Shown here one piece after another: positions 16,184 to 24,828 of a stretch of DNA of 32,586 bases (position 1 is its first letter; each line of letters begins with the position of its first letter). The stretch covers positions 1 to 32,586 of the forward strand of contig JALOOX010000077.1 of NCBI GenBank assembly GCA_025454175.1, given 5' to 3'. The position numbers and the translations under genes were made by a program. The DNA comes from Syntrophobacteraceae bacterium. GTDB taxonomy: Bacteria; Desulfobacterota; Syntrophobacteria; Syntrophobacterales; Syntrophobacteraceae. Under the pieces are notes generated by a model that searched no databases, was not told the DNA's origin, and saw nothing but the letters and a program-made list of their open reading frames with translations.

Positions 16184-17446
16184 ATGGAGTCAGTTGAGCG
16201 GTTTACAGAAACGTATGTACTGAGCATAGTCGTGCCCTGTTACAATGAAGAAAAGACTCTCGGTCGCTGCATCGATCGTGTCCTGGCCATTCAGGACGAG
16301 GTGCTCAGGCTCGAGGTTCTCATCGTGGACGACTGTTCGACGGACAAAAGTTTCCAGGTGGCCTGTGCGCTGGCCGAGCGAAATCCCGAGGTGCGCGTGC
16401 TGCGGCACCCCGTGAACCAGGGGAAGGGGGCGGCGCTGAAAACTGGCTTCGGCGAAGCCACCGGCGATTTCGTGGCCATCCAGGATGCCGACCTGGAGTA
16501 CGATCCCTCGGAGCTCAGGCGGCTCGTGACACCTTTGGTGAACGGTCAGGCCGACGTCGTTTTCGGATCGCGATTTCTGAGCTGCGGTGTCCACCGTGTC
16601 CTGTATTTCTGGCATTGCATGGGAAACAAGCTCCTCACATTCCTCTCCAACATGTTCTCGGATCTCAACCTGACGGACATGGAGACCTGTTACAAGGTTT
16701 TCAGGCGCGAGATCATCCAGTCTCTGGAAATCGAGGAGCAGCGTTTCGGAGTGGAGCCGGAGATCGTCGCGAAGGTCGCCCAGCTGCGTCCGCGGATTGT
16801 CGAGATGGGCATTTCCTACTACGGGCGGACCTACGAGGAAGGCAAGAAGATTGGCGTTCGGGATGGCTTCCGGGCGCTATACTGCATATTTCACTACAAT
16901 GTTCCCAAGGCCCCGGCGCCCATTCAGTTCCTGATCTACCTGGTCATCGGAGGGCTTTCGGCCGTTTTCAATCTAGCCGCCTTTATGGGGCTCCTAGCTG
17001 CGGGCTTGGGGTTGGGGGGAGCCGCCTCCGTCGCCTATGTGGCTGCGGCCCTGGTCAATTATCTCCTCTGCATTGCGATTCTCTTTCGGCACAAGGCTCG
17101 GTGGAGTACCCAGACCGAGCTGCTCATGTACGTGCTGGTGGTGGCGGCTGGCGGTTTCCTCGATGTCTACATGACGAGGCTGCTGGTGGGATGGGGAAAT
17201 GCCGCCTGGCTGGCCAAGGCCATGGCTTCGGCTGCTGTCCTGCTGTTCAATTTCTACGGCCGGCGGCTTCTCGTTTTCCCCGAGACGCGACTCAAGCCCT
17301 GGAAGCCTCAGCTGCAGAAGGAAATGGACTCCCAGACAGGACCGGAGTCCCCGGTCCTTGAAGCCCGGGATTGCTCTGGGACGACTCCTCGTCTCCCCCG
17401 GGTGGCTCCGGAAAGTCGCGGCCATGGTGCGTCGCGGCACCAGTGA
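16184..17446 (+). CDS. GT2 glycosyltransferase fused to a GtrA-like membrane domain
   Basis: The protein has 420 residues; ATG 16184 is chosen because GGGGAAGGG precedes it and upstream codons do not match the family. Residues 12-240 are a DPM1-type GT2 domain with VVPCYNEE, VDDCS (Asp49/Asp50) and QDADLEYDP (Asp101/Asp103, the metal-binding pair). Residues about 255-370 form a GtrA-like domain of four membrane helices. The tail is charged and rich in Pro, Ser and Arg. Family knowledge: GtrB-like enzymes make undecaprenyl-phosphate sugar and GtrA-like proteins are thought to flip it. The fusion suggests both steps in one polypeptide, feeding the GT-C enzymes on either side. Confidence 0.9.
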   Translation: MESVERFTETYVLSIVVPCYNEEKTLGRCIDRVLAIQDEVLRLEVLIVDDCSTDKSFQVACALAERNPEVRVLRHPVNQGKGAALKTGFGEATGDFVAIQDADLEYDPSELRRLVTPLVNGQADVVFGSRFLSCGVHRVLYFWHCMGNKLLTFLSNMFSDLNLTDMETCYKVFRREIIQSLEIEEQRFGVEPEIVAKVAQLRPRIVEMGISYYGRTYEEGKKIGVRDGFRALYCIFHYNVPKAPAPIQFLIYLVIGGLSAVFNLAAFMGLLAAGLGLGGAASVAYVAAALVNYLLCIAILFRHKARWSTQTELLMYVLVVAAGGFLDVYMTRLLVGWGNAAWLAKAMASAAVLLFNFYGRRLLVFPETRLKPWKPQLQKEMDSQTGPESPVLEARDCSGTTPRLPRVAPESRGHGASRHQ

Positions 17447-17556
17447 AGTCCGTGGCCTCGACCCCAGGGGAGTTGGAGAGCGGGCTTTGCGAGGGAGGAG
17501 CCGGGGAAAAGGGGTGATGCGGGAACGCCGGCGGAGACGGTCGAACGGTATCGGAA

Positions 17557-19113
17557 ATGTATCCGGCCAGGAGCTTGCTCGAGACTGGCTCTCCGATGTT
17601 CCCGTCCGGGCTCGTGTACCGGAGAGCCTGGCCTTACACGTGGTCGGTGGCCTATTCCTTCTACCTGTTTGGTTTCAACGAGCTGGCCGCGCGCCTTCCT
17701 AGCCTGGTGTCCAACTTGATCGCCGTAGGCCTGGTGTTTTGGGCCGCGCGCCGTTACTTTGGACTGCTGACCGCCGTTCTGGCGGGGCTGCTCCTGGCCT
17801 TTAGCCCCTTCGAGATCGTTTGGGCCAGGGCCTCCCGGATGTACACTATGTACCAGCTGTTTTTCCTGCTGGGAGCATTCACTTTCTACAGGGGGTTCGA
17901 GCGGGAGGCGGAAACGGACCCTATCGTCGGAAGGACCCTCGCGTCGCAAGCGGGTCTCCGCCAGACAATGGCGCGCATGGGGTGGGGATGGCTCGCTCTT
18001 TCGGCCCTGTTTATCCTTGTGGCGTACAAGCTGCAGCCTCTGGCACTGCTGTTCGGTGTCAGCTTGCTCGTCTATGCGATCACGATGTTCGGTTTGGAGC
18101 TTTTCCGAGAGGGACCCAGGGCTGCCTTCAATTCTCGTTACTTTCTGGCCGCGGCCCTGGCACTGACTTCAGGGGGCGCCCTCCTGGCAGTGCCCGCCGT
18201 GCGAATGACGATCGCCCGGCTCCAGTCCTTCGCACCCGCCTGGGCCGAGCGGGTGCCCCTGTCCCCGACCTTTTACCTGCAGTTTCTCGTGTCTCCGATC
18301 TTTTTCCCGGTGCTGGCCTTTTTCGCCCTGGGGGCTATTCAGATCTGTGCCCGTTTGCATCGGTTCGGTTTCTACCTGCTGGTCGTATTCGCCGTTCCAT
18401 TCGGGTATCATTCGTTTTTTGCGAATGTGCAGAGCTCACGATATATTTTTGAGATCATCCCACTCATCATGATGGTCGCGGCCTATGGGCTCGCCCATTT
18501 TATACTGGCGGTATCGAGGGAGTTTCAAACGAACTGGAGTTGTCACCTGGCCCGCCCTGGCCTCGGGAAAGCCTTGGAGATGGCAGCAGGCCTCGTTATG
18601 ATATCAATTTTCTCTCTGCTCTTCTATTATCCTCTCAGCACTTCGGTGCGGATTCCCAGTAAGACGACGGCGACTTACGGTGGGGAGTTTAATGGGCAGT
18701 GGCGTGAAGCCTGCCAGTACATCAACAGCCACAAGGGCTCCGACGACGTCCTGGTGGTGAGCATTCCGCTGGCGGCCGACTTCCACGGTTGCGGGAATGT
18801 GCGCTACAATCTCAACAACGGGGAGATCGAGCAGTTCAGGACCGTCGAGGGAAGTGCTTTCAAGCTGGACGCCTTCACCAACACACGGGCGATCGTCGAA
18901 CTGGGGCAGTTCATGAGAGTTTTGAGGGATCACCCAAGGGGTTGGGTGGCCATGGATGCTCAGAGGTTCAAAAACCCGGCGATCACTCCACCGGATATCC
19001 GGGACTGCATCTCGGCCCGCCTGAAGCCTCACACCTCCCGGGCAGATGCGACGATGATGGTGTTCAGCTGGGATGAGGCCACCAGTGTCAATGCTTGTGC
19101 CGAGGTACAGTGA
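17557..19113 (+). CDS. GT-C membrane glycosyltransferase homologue lacking its N-terminal catalytic segment
   Basis: The 518-residue polytopic protein has about nine helices. It starts at ATG 17557, with a weak ribosome binding site and an in-frame TGA at 17515-17517. The sequence opens directly at ARSLLETGSPMFPSG and the block FGFNELAARLPS, which in PMT/GT39-like enzymes come after the first helix and the catalytic acidic loop. Those roughly 60-70 residues are missing. The 110 bases back to the preceding stop hold no hydrophobic segment in any frame, so the deletion looks real and not a single frameshift. The product may be inactive or a decaying gene, although the rest is intact. A soluble C-terminal domain with several cysteines follows the last helix. 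Confidence 0.7.
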   Translation: MYPARSLLETGSPMFPSGLVYRRAWPYTWSVAYSFYLFGFNELAARLPSLVSNLIAVGLVFWAARRYFGLLTAVLAGLLLAFSPFEIVWARASRMYTMYQLFFLLGAFTFYRGFEREAETDPIVGRTLASQAGLRQTMARMGWGWLALSALFILVAYKLQPLALLFGVSLLVYAITMFGLELFREGPRAAFNSRYFLAAALALTSGGALLAVPAVRMTIARLQSFAPAWAERVPLSPTFYLQFLVSPIFFPVLAFFALGAIQICARLHRFGFYLLVVFAVPFGYHSFFANVQSSRYIFEIIPLIMMVAAYGLAHFILAVSREFQTNWSCHLARPGLGKALEMAAGLVMISIFSLLFYYPLSTSVRIPSKTTATYGGEFNGQWREACQYINSHKGSDDVLVVSIPLAADFHGCGNVRYNLNNGEIEQFRTVEGSAFKLDAFTNTRAIVELGQFMRVLRDHPRGWVAMDAQRFKNPAITPPDIRDCISARLKPHTSRADATMMVFSWDEATSVNACAEVQ

Positions 19114-19319
19114 GCCGGGATGCGGAATTCGCCTTGCCCGGTTCTGATGGGCGCAGAGCTTTCGGTTCCGTTGATTCGGGGGCCGGGTTCGAATAATCCC
19201 TGGAGCGCGGCCCAGGGGCCAGGAGTGGTGTTCTATCTGGCGCGGTCGCAGGCCGCATCCATCGCCATGATGAAGGCACGGGATTTTTCCCCGAACGGGT
19301 GGGACTGACGGAGCAGCCA

Positions 19320-19346
19320 TGAACGAGGCATTGTTGAAGCAGTGAC
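19320..19346 (+). other. Possible 8-codon leader ORF coupled to the flippase start
   Basis: An ATG at 19320, preceded by GGAG, opens a short frame (MNEALLKQ) whose TGA overlaps the GTG start at 19342 as GTGA. This could deliver ribosomes to a start that has no good binding site of its own. The alternative is chance. No other gene is convincing in 19114-19341. Confidence 0.3.
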
Positions 19347-20868
19347 GGAGCCAGGGAATCTCACAGCGAAAATCGTCAAGGGAAGCGCTCTGCTCCTGGG
19401 TCTCAAGATCGTTGCACGAGGTCTAGGGCTGGTGTCGACTCTCTTCCTCGCTAAGCTTCTCGCCCCGGCCGATTTCGGAATCCTGGGCATTTGCTTCTTG
19501 GCCATTTCCCTCCTGGAAACCTTTTCCGAGACCGGCCTGCAGAGCGCGCTCATTCAGAGGAAGGGCGACATCGACGGCTACCTGGATTCAGCCTGGGTGG
19601 CTTCGGTTCTGCGGGGTTTTGGCTTGGGGCTGTTGCTCTATCTCTCGGCCCCTCTGGTGGCGGCCTTTTTTGAGACTCCGAGAGCCGGTGAGGTTCTCAG
19701 GGCTCTGGCCTTGTCGCCAGTCCTGGCAGGTCTGTCCAACATGGCCGTCGTGGTGTTCATGAAAGAACTGAATTTCAAAAAGCTCTTTTTGTACGAAGTC
19801 ACGGGAAACCTCAGCTATTTCCTGCTGGCTCTGCCCCTGGCCTTTTGGCTCAAGGATGTATGGGCACTGGCCTATGCCATTCTGGCCAGCAAGGCCCTCA
19901 CCTGCCTGGCCAGCTATCTGCTCCACCCCTACCGGCCCGGCTTCCGATTCGACATCCGCAAGGCCGCCGAGCTTTTCCAATTCGGAAGATGGCTCTTCTG
20001 GACCAATATCGTTCTTTATTTCATCAACCAGGGACAGAACGCCTTTGTGGGCAAGGTGCTGGGAGCCACAGCGCTGGGCTTTTATGCCATAGCCTATAAG
20101 ATTTCGTACCTTCCCGTCACGGAGATCACCTCCGTTTTTTCCAAAATCATGTTTCCAACCTATTCCAAACTCCAGGATGACAAGGTTCGATCCAGGGACA
20201 TTTATTGCAAGACCCTCCATGTGCTCGCATGGGTATCGATTCCTATATCGGGGATCATCTTCTTCTTCTCCCACGATTTCATCCGGCTTTTTCTGGGGCC
20301 CAAATGGCTTCCTGCGGTGGCTGTCATCCAGGTCTATGCTTTTTCGGGTTTTCTCGTGTCCATCGGAGCCAGTGCCGGCCCCTTCCTCCATGGTACCGGC
20401 AAGCCGCGGATCGTGACCAAGATTCTCATGCTGCGCCTGACGGTCACAGGCCTTTTCATCTATCCCTTCACTGTCCAATGGGGAATGCCGGGAACCGCGC
20501 TGAGCATCCTGTTGAGCACGCTGGTCGTCGAGCCCCTCGAGGTCTATGTGGTGGCGAGGTTCACCGGAAACAGCCTGTTGGAGCTGGCCAAGGGCGTGGC
20601 GGTTCCTTTTGGGATCACCGCCGTCGTTCTGGGCATGACCCGTTTCGTGCAGACATTCACGGGAGAGATCGAAGGGCGATGGGTCTTTCTGGGGTTCGTG
20701 GTGCTCGTCGTGGTGCTGTACCTGGGAGTCTGCTTCATTTATGACAGGTTCTTCAAGCTTCCTGCTTTGCGAATGTTCATGACCATTGCATCCTGTTTTC
20801 TTCCGGCCGGATTCGGAGCGTCTCGTACCGAGCAGGCCGTGACTCAGCCTGTCGAGCGGTGCCTGTGA
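19342..20868 (+). CDS. Wzx-type lipid-linked oligosaccharide flippase (MOP/MATE superfamily)
   Basis: The 508-residue protein has about 12-14 membrane helices and resembles WzxC-like exporters. The N-terminus has LLGLKIVARGLGLVSTLFLAKLLAPADFGILG split over the first helix and the conserved AP.DFG turn, then ETGLQSALIQRK, both typical of the polysaccharide biosynthesis family. Start GTG 19342 has a weak ribosome binding site of its own. Family knowledge: it flips undecaprenyl-diphosphate-linked repeat units from cytoplasm to periplasm. Its 3' end overlaps the next gene as GTGA, so the flippase and the following transferases are coupled. Confidence 0.93.
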   Translation: MTEPGNLTAKIVKGSALLLGLKIVARGLGLVSTLFLAKLLAPADFGILGICFLAISLLETFSETGLQSALIQRKGDIDGYLDSAWVASVLRGFGLGLLLYLSAPLVAAFFETPRAGEVLRALALSPVLAGLSNMAVVVFMKELNFKKLFLYEVTGNLSYFLLALPLAFWLKDVWALAYAILASKALTCLASYLLHPYRPGFRFDIRKAAELFQFGRWLFWTNIVLYFINQGQNAFVGKVLGATALGFYAIAYKISYLPVTEITSVFSKIMFPTYSKLQDDKVRSRDIYCKTLHVLAWVSIPISGIIFFFSHDFIRLFLGPKWLPAVAVIQVYAFSGFLVSIGASAGPFLHGTGKPRIVTKILMLRLTVTGLFIYPFTVQWGMPGTALSILLSTLVVEPLEVYVVARFTGNSLLELAKGVAVPFGITAVVLGMTRFVQTFTGEIEGRWVFLGFVVLVVVLYLGVCFIYDRFFKLPALRMFMTIASCFLPAGFGASRTEQAVTQPVERCL

Positions 20869-21974
20869 GCCAAGGGACTCTTCTCATCACCCACATCTCC
20901 TCGAGGATGAAAGGCCATGCCGGACCCTCGGGTTACGACAGGCTGAGCGATTTTTTGGGTCCTCGGATCATCCATCCGGTGGGGGAGTGGAGGCTCAGAC
21001 ACCGTGTCGTCTACAAGCTGCTTCGGCCCCTGGAAAGGCGCGCGGGGCTGGAATGGTACCACGGGAGAGCGATTTACGGTGAGATCACGGCGGCCTGCCG
21101 CTGGCTTGGGCGGGACCGCCAGGTGTTTCATTTTCTCTACGGGGAGAACAGCTACCGATACCTGGGATGGTTGAAGGGCCGGGTCCGGAACAACCGTTTG
21201 ATTGCCACTTTCCACACGCCGCCGGCGAGGTTTCGGGAGGTGGTTCGCGAAACCCGGCACCTTCCCCGCCTCGACGCTGCGGTGGCGGTATCCCGCTCCC
21301 AGTTGCCCTTTCTGGAGGAGCAACTGGGGCCTGGGCGCGTGTTTTACGTACCCCACGGGATCGATGTGGATTACTACAGGCCGGCCCAGGGACGCCAGAG
21401 AAGGCCTGATCCATGGACCTGCCTCTTCGTGGGCACGCACCTGCGGGATTTCGATACCCTGGCTCGTGCCTTTCGATTCCTGCAAGAGTCCGGAAACGAC
21501 ATTCGGCTGGTTGCGGTGACCTCTCCCGTCATGAGGAGCCATTTCAAGGGGATCCGGCAGTTCGAGCTTTTGAGCGGGGTATCGGACGAGAGGCTGCGAG
21601 GTCTGTACCAGGATGCTGACCTGCTGGTTCTCCCCATGCTGAGCTGCACGGCCAATAACAGTCTGCTGGAGGCCATGGCCTGCGGGCTTCCCATTGTGTG
21701 CACGGGTCTTGAAGGGGCCAGGGAGTACGCTAACGAAGCTTGTGCCGTTTTCACGCCCATGGGGGATGCGGAAGCCTTGGCCGCTTCGATTCTGCAGCTC
21801 CGGGCACAGCCGGATTCCCTTGAGGCCATGGCGACGGCAGCCCGTCTGCGGGCGCTGGAGCTGGACTGGCGTCAAGTGGCGGCCCGGATGCTGGAGGTCT
21901 ATGATGTTGTTGCCGGCTTCCGGGGCGACCGTGTCCACGGAAGCCAGGTTTTGCAGGGAAGGGCGGGAGTGTAG
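20865..21974 (+). CDS. GT4-like glycosyltransferase
   Basis: The 369-residue protein starts at GTG 20865, forming GTGA with the flippase stop; GTG 20859 is an alternative. The N-terminal domain contains HISSRMKGHAGPSGYDRL, and FHTPPARF marks the acceptor side. The C-terminal domain has VPHGIDVDYYRP and NNSLLEAMACGLPIV. In the EX7E motif the second Glu (LLEAM) is present, but the first position is Cys in SCTANNS; some GT4 subgroups vary here. It is soluble and acts at the inner face of the membrane. Donor and acceptor are unknown. Confidence 0.87.
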   Translation: MSQGTLLITHISSRMKGHAGPSGYDRLSDFLGPRIIHPVGEWRLRHRVVYKLLRPLERRAGLEWYHGRAIYGEITAACRWLGRDRQVFHFLYGENSYRYLGWLKGRVRNNRLIATFHTPPARFREVVRETRHLPRLDAAVAVSRSQLPFLEEQLGPGRVFYVPHGIDVDYYRPAQGRQRRPDPWTCLFVGTHLRDFDTLARAFRFLQESGNDIRLVAVTSPVMRSHFKGIRQFELLSGVSDERLRGLYQDADLLVLPMLSCTANNSLLEAMACGLPIVCTGLEGAREYANEACAVFTPMGDAEALAASILQLRAQPDSLEAMATAARLRALELDWRQVAARMLEVYDVVAGFRGDRVHGSQVLQGRAGV

Positions 21975-21977
21975 GAC

Positions 21978-23204
21978 ATGAACATCGTGCTGTACACCAA
22001 CAGTTATCTCCCGGTGGTAGGGGGACGCGAGCTGGTCGTCCACTACCTGGCCCGCACCTTGACCGCCATGGGGCACCGTGCGCGGGTCATGGGGCCGGCC
22101 GGGGTCCTGGCGCTCCGCAAAGTCCGGTTCCCTTACCCGGTGCATCGATGGCCGTATTTTGAGGGGGCCTTACGAGACGATCTGCTCACGGCGGAGCTGC
22201 TTTTGGACAGCTTGATCTGGGGGGCTGATGTCATCCATGCGCACAATACCTATCCTGGGGCCTACGCGGCCGCCCGCGTGAAATCCCTCCTTGGGATACC
22301 CCTCGTCATCACTCCCCATGGTGACGACATCCACATGGTCCCGGAGCTGGGGTTCGGCCAGAGGCTCGACCCGCTACAGAAACGCAAGATAGCCTTCTGC
22401 CTGGACAGCGCGGACCGGGTCACCGCCATCAGCGCCGGTGTCGAGGCTTCGATCCTGGATGCCGGGGTTGACCCCGGCAAGGTCAGAAGAATCTCCAACG
22501 GGGTGGACTTGGAGCGGTTTCGGAATCCCGACGGTGCAGACGTGCGAGGCTGGCTAAGGCTGGAGCCCGATTCCAGGATTATCATGACGGTGGGAAACTA
22601 CCATCCGAGAAAAGGTCATGAAGTGCTGGCGCGTGCCATGCCCGCCATCCTCGCCCACATCCCCTCGGCGCGCCTGGTGATCGTTGGCAAGGAAGGGGGA
22701 GCCCTGAGCCCCCTGTTGGAATCCCTCGGCATTCAGGACAAGGTGCGCTTCACGGGGGTCATCTCGTTCAAGCCGCGGGAATCGGACGCTGGGGCGGCGG
22801 GGGGCGCTTCGGACGAAACGGACTTTCTGGCCGCCCTGTATGCCGCCAGCAATCTGTATGTCTCAGCGGCGACCAACGAGGGGGCCGAAGGGCTTTCCCT
22901 GGCCGTTCTGGAGGCCATGGGGACCGGGTTGCCGATAGTGGGGAGCCGCGTGTCCGGGAATCGGGATGTGATCCGTGACGGAGAGCTGGGGTTCCTGGTG
23001 CCTCCAGGCGACGCCGAAAGCCTGGCTGGGGCCATTGTCCGTATTTTGGGCGATGGTGAAATGCGCGGCCTCATGGCGGTCAATGCCCGGCGGGAGGCGA
23101 CCCGTTACCAGTGGCCCGAAATTGCCCGCCACTACCTGGATGTTTATGAGGAAGCCCTGGCCGTGGCGGCGCGGGGCGGACTTCGACGGAGGATCCCGGT
23201 TTGA
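21978..23204 (+). CDS. GT4 family glycosyltransferase
   Basis: The 408-residue protein starts at ATG 21978, three bases after the previous stop. YTNSYLPVVGGRE is the usual GT4 opening (NxxxPxxGG-like), PHGDDIHM is in the acceptor half, and ISNGVDLERF starts the donor half. It also has MTVGNYHPRKGHE and the EX7E motif (Glu304/Glu312) in EGLSLAVLEAMGTGLP. An insertion rich in Ala, Gly and Asp (about residues 265-280) precedes the last domain. Its stop overlaps the next start as TGATG. Sugar specificity unknown. Confidence 0.92.
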   Translation: MNIVLYTNSYLPVVGGRELVVHYLARTLTAMGHRARVMGPAGVLALRKVRFPYPVHRWPYFEGALRDDLLTAELLLDSLIWGADVIHAHNTYPGAYAAARVKSLLGIPLVITPHGDDIHMVPELGFGQRLDPLQKRKIAFCLDSADRVTAISAGVEASILDAGVDPGKVRRISNGVDLERFRNPDGADVRGWLRLEPDSRIIMTVGNYHPRKGHEVLARAMPAILAHIPSARLVIVGKEGGALSPLLESLGIQDKVRFTGVISFKPRESDAGAAGGASDETDFLAALYAASNLYVSAATNEGAEGLSLAVLEAMGTGLPIVGSRVSGNRDVIRDGELGFLVPPGDAESLAGAIVRILGDGEMRGLMAVNARREATRYQWPEIARHYLDVYEEALAVAARGGLRRRIPV

Positions 23205-24484
23205 TGCACGGCAAAGCTTCTCCCCCACCGAAATCCTTACTTTGGGTTATCGACGGCCCCTTGGCCGATCAGCTGCACAAAACGGCCCGGTTGAAGCCGG
23301 CTTCTCACCTCTGCGGCCTGGGGTGGGAGGTGACCATGGTCACTTCCCGGGTTCCGGAGGAGGAGGGGGATAACCACATCCGTTTCATCGAGATGAAGTG
23401 GCCGCCCTTCTACATGTTGGGAGCCCTGATCTATCATGCCGCCATCGCGCGGAGGCTGCTCACGGGGGCCCTGAAATACGATGTGGTCCTATTCCACGAG
23501 AATTCGGCCCTCTATCTCCTTCCGCTGGCCCTGCTCCTCAAACTCACACCCGCCAGGAGGACCAGGCTCGTCATGGATACGCGGACGATGATCATGGAGC
23601 ATGGCTCTGTGCGGGGCAAGCTGCGTGTACTCATGTTCAAGTTGAGCCACTGGATGGCGGGGCGGCTGCCGTTGCACCAGACAGCCATCACGCCCGAGAT
23701 GGTGAGGACGGTTCGCATTCCGGCGCGTCAGCTCGCGGGAATCTGGTCGTCCGGAGTGGATCCCGGGGATTTCGAGGCGGCCTGGGCAGCGCGTGTGAGC
23801 AGCGGTCCGGAAGGACCGGTGCGCCTAATGTACATTGGGGCCCTTCACCGGGAAAGGAATCTGCTGGCCACCATGGAAGCCGTGCAGGCTGTCAGGAAGG
23901 ACGGGATCAACGTATCCCTGGAGATCGTGGGGGACGGCATGCAGCGGGAGGATCTGGAGACAGCCGCCCGCCGGATTGGCGATATGAACATCAGGGTTTC
24001 GGCGCCGGTTCCGAGGGGGCAGGTTCCCCTGGTACTGGCCAGGGCCGATGTCGGCATCCTGCCCTTTCCGGACCTAGAGGAATTGAGGGTGTCCTGTGCC
24101 ATCAAGCTGTTCGAGTACATGGCCGCCCGCATGCCCCTCATGGCTTCTCGAATCGTCGCCCACACAGATGTACTGGGAAATGCCGACTTCGTGTTCTGGA
24201 TTGACGGGGAGTGCCCCGAAGCCATAGCTCTGGGGATTCGCCGGATATGGGACCGGAGGGGCGATCTCGGGGCCATGGGGGAGTCGGCCTCAGACTTCGT
24301 CCGCAGCTGGACTTGGGAGGCTTCGGCCAGAAAGCTTTCGGATGCGCTCAATCGGGTGCTGGAGCCCAGCCCTGAGCTGGCCAATTGGACGCTGGGCGCC
24401 TCGATGGTCGGGGTTGCCAAGGGGCCCCTGAAGCGGCATCCTGCTTTTGGAAATGTTGAATTCCGCAGCCAATACCACCCATGA
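23204..24484 (+). CDS. GT4-like glycosyltransferase
   Basis: The 426-residue protein starts at ATG 23204 (TGATG overlap), with GGAGGA 10 bases upstream; a TTG three bases earlier is less likely. The acceptor half has DTRTMIMEHGS and SGVDPGDF. The donor half has YIGALHRERNLL, EIVGDGMQ, and ILPFPDLEE followed by IKLFEYMAARMPLMAS, the form of the donor motif seen in GT4 enzymes with KxxEYMA. The last 35 residues (after RVLEPS) look like a non-conserved tail. This gene closes the tightly packed set and is followed by a repeat-containing gap. Confidence 0.87.
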   Translation: MHGKASPPPKSLLWVIDGPLADQLHKTARLKPASHLCGLGWEVTMVTSRVPEEEGDNHIRFIEMKWPPFYMLGALIYHAAIARRLLTGALKYDVVLFHENSALYLLPLALLLKLTPARRTRLVMDTRTMIMEHGSVRGKLRVLMFKLSHWMAGRLPLHQTAITPEMVRTVRIPARQLAGIWSSGVDPGDFEAAWAARVSSGPEGPVRLMYIGALHRERNLLATMEAVQAVRKDGINVSLEIVGDGMQREDLETAARRIGDMNIRVSAPVPRGQVPLVLARADVGILPFPDLEELRVSCAIKLFEYMAARMPLMASRIVAHTDVLGNADFVFWIDGECPEAIALGIRRIWDRRGDLGAMGESASDFVRSWTWEASARKLSDALNRVLEPSPELANWTLGASMVGVAKGPLKRHPAFGNVEFRSQYHP

Positions 24485-24828
24485 TCCACGGGGGCCATGT
24501 GATTGACTCAAGCGTCCATCGTCATCCGGCGAAAGCCGGAATATAGGTTGTATGGAGTTTTCTGGTCCCCGGCTCTTGCCGGGGTGACGTTAACATAACA
24601 CCATTGGCACAAGGGGTGGTCTGTCGGGATCCTGGATGTTACAGTAGAAAGGTTTACAAGCATCATGGCGATCCTCGGCAACGATGGGGTTTGAGTCAAA
24701 TTCCATATTGCTCTGGGAGAGGGGCTGGTAGCAGGAAGTTCCCTCAACGACACCAGCTTCCATGGGGGCGGAAGGATCGACCGTTATCCGCACCCATCTC
24801 TCAAGACTTGTGCAGGAGCTGGACCGAG
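24485..24828. other. 344-base intergenic region
   Basis: Apart from the palindromic repeat at 24520-24589, this gap holds no gene. The reading frame of the next gene is open back to 24604, but the extra 75 residues are not conserved-looking and a better start lies at 24829. I see no clear promoter boxes, although the gap is a natural place for one. Confidence 0.5.
24520..24589. repeat. REP-like palindromic element (inverted pair)
   Basis: The outer arms CGTCA (24520-24524) and TGACG (24585-24589) are inverted. Each side also holds its own palindrome: CCGGCGAAAGCCGG (24526-24539) and CCCCGGCTCTTGCCGGGG (24567-24584). The wording CGTCAT.CCGGCGAAAGCCGGAAT is that of a short dispersed repeat widespread in bacterial genomes. 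The two-hairpin form resembles a REP pair or small MITE. It may also end transcripts reading out of the GT4 gene at 23204. Confidence 0.85.

Noticed and set aside
19120-19308. 62-codon plus-strand frame between the GT-C and flippase genes
   Set aside because: Ribosome binding site is too close or absent and no motif is recognised. It could be a remnant, but I cannot support it.
24604-24828. In-frame N-terminal extension of the polymerase gene
   Set aside because: The extra 75 residues are polar, with no membrane pattern, and the ATG at 24829 has a good AGGAG and begins at a hydrophobic helix.
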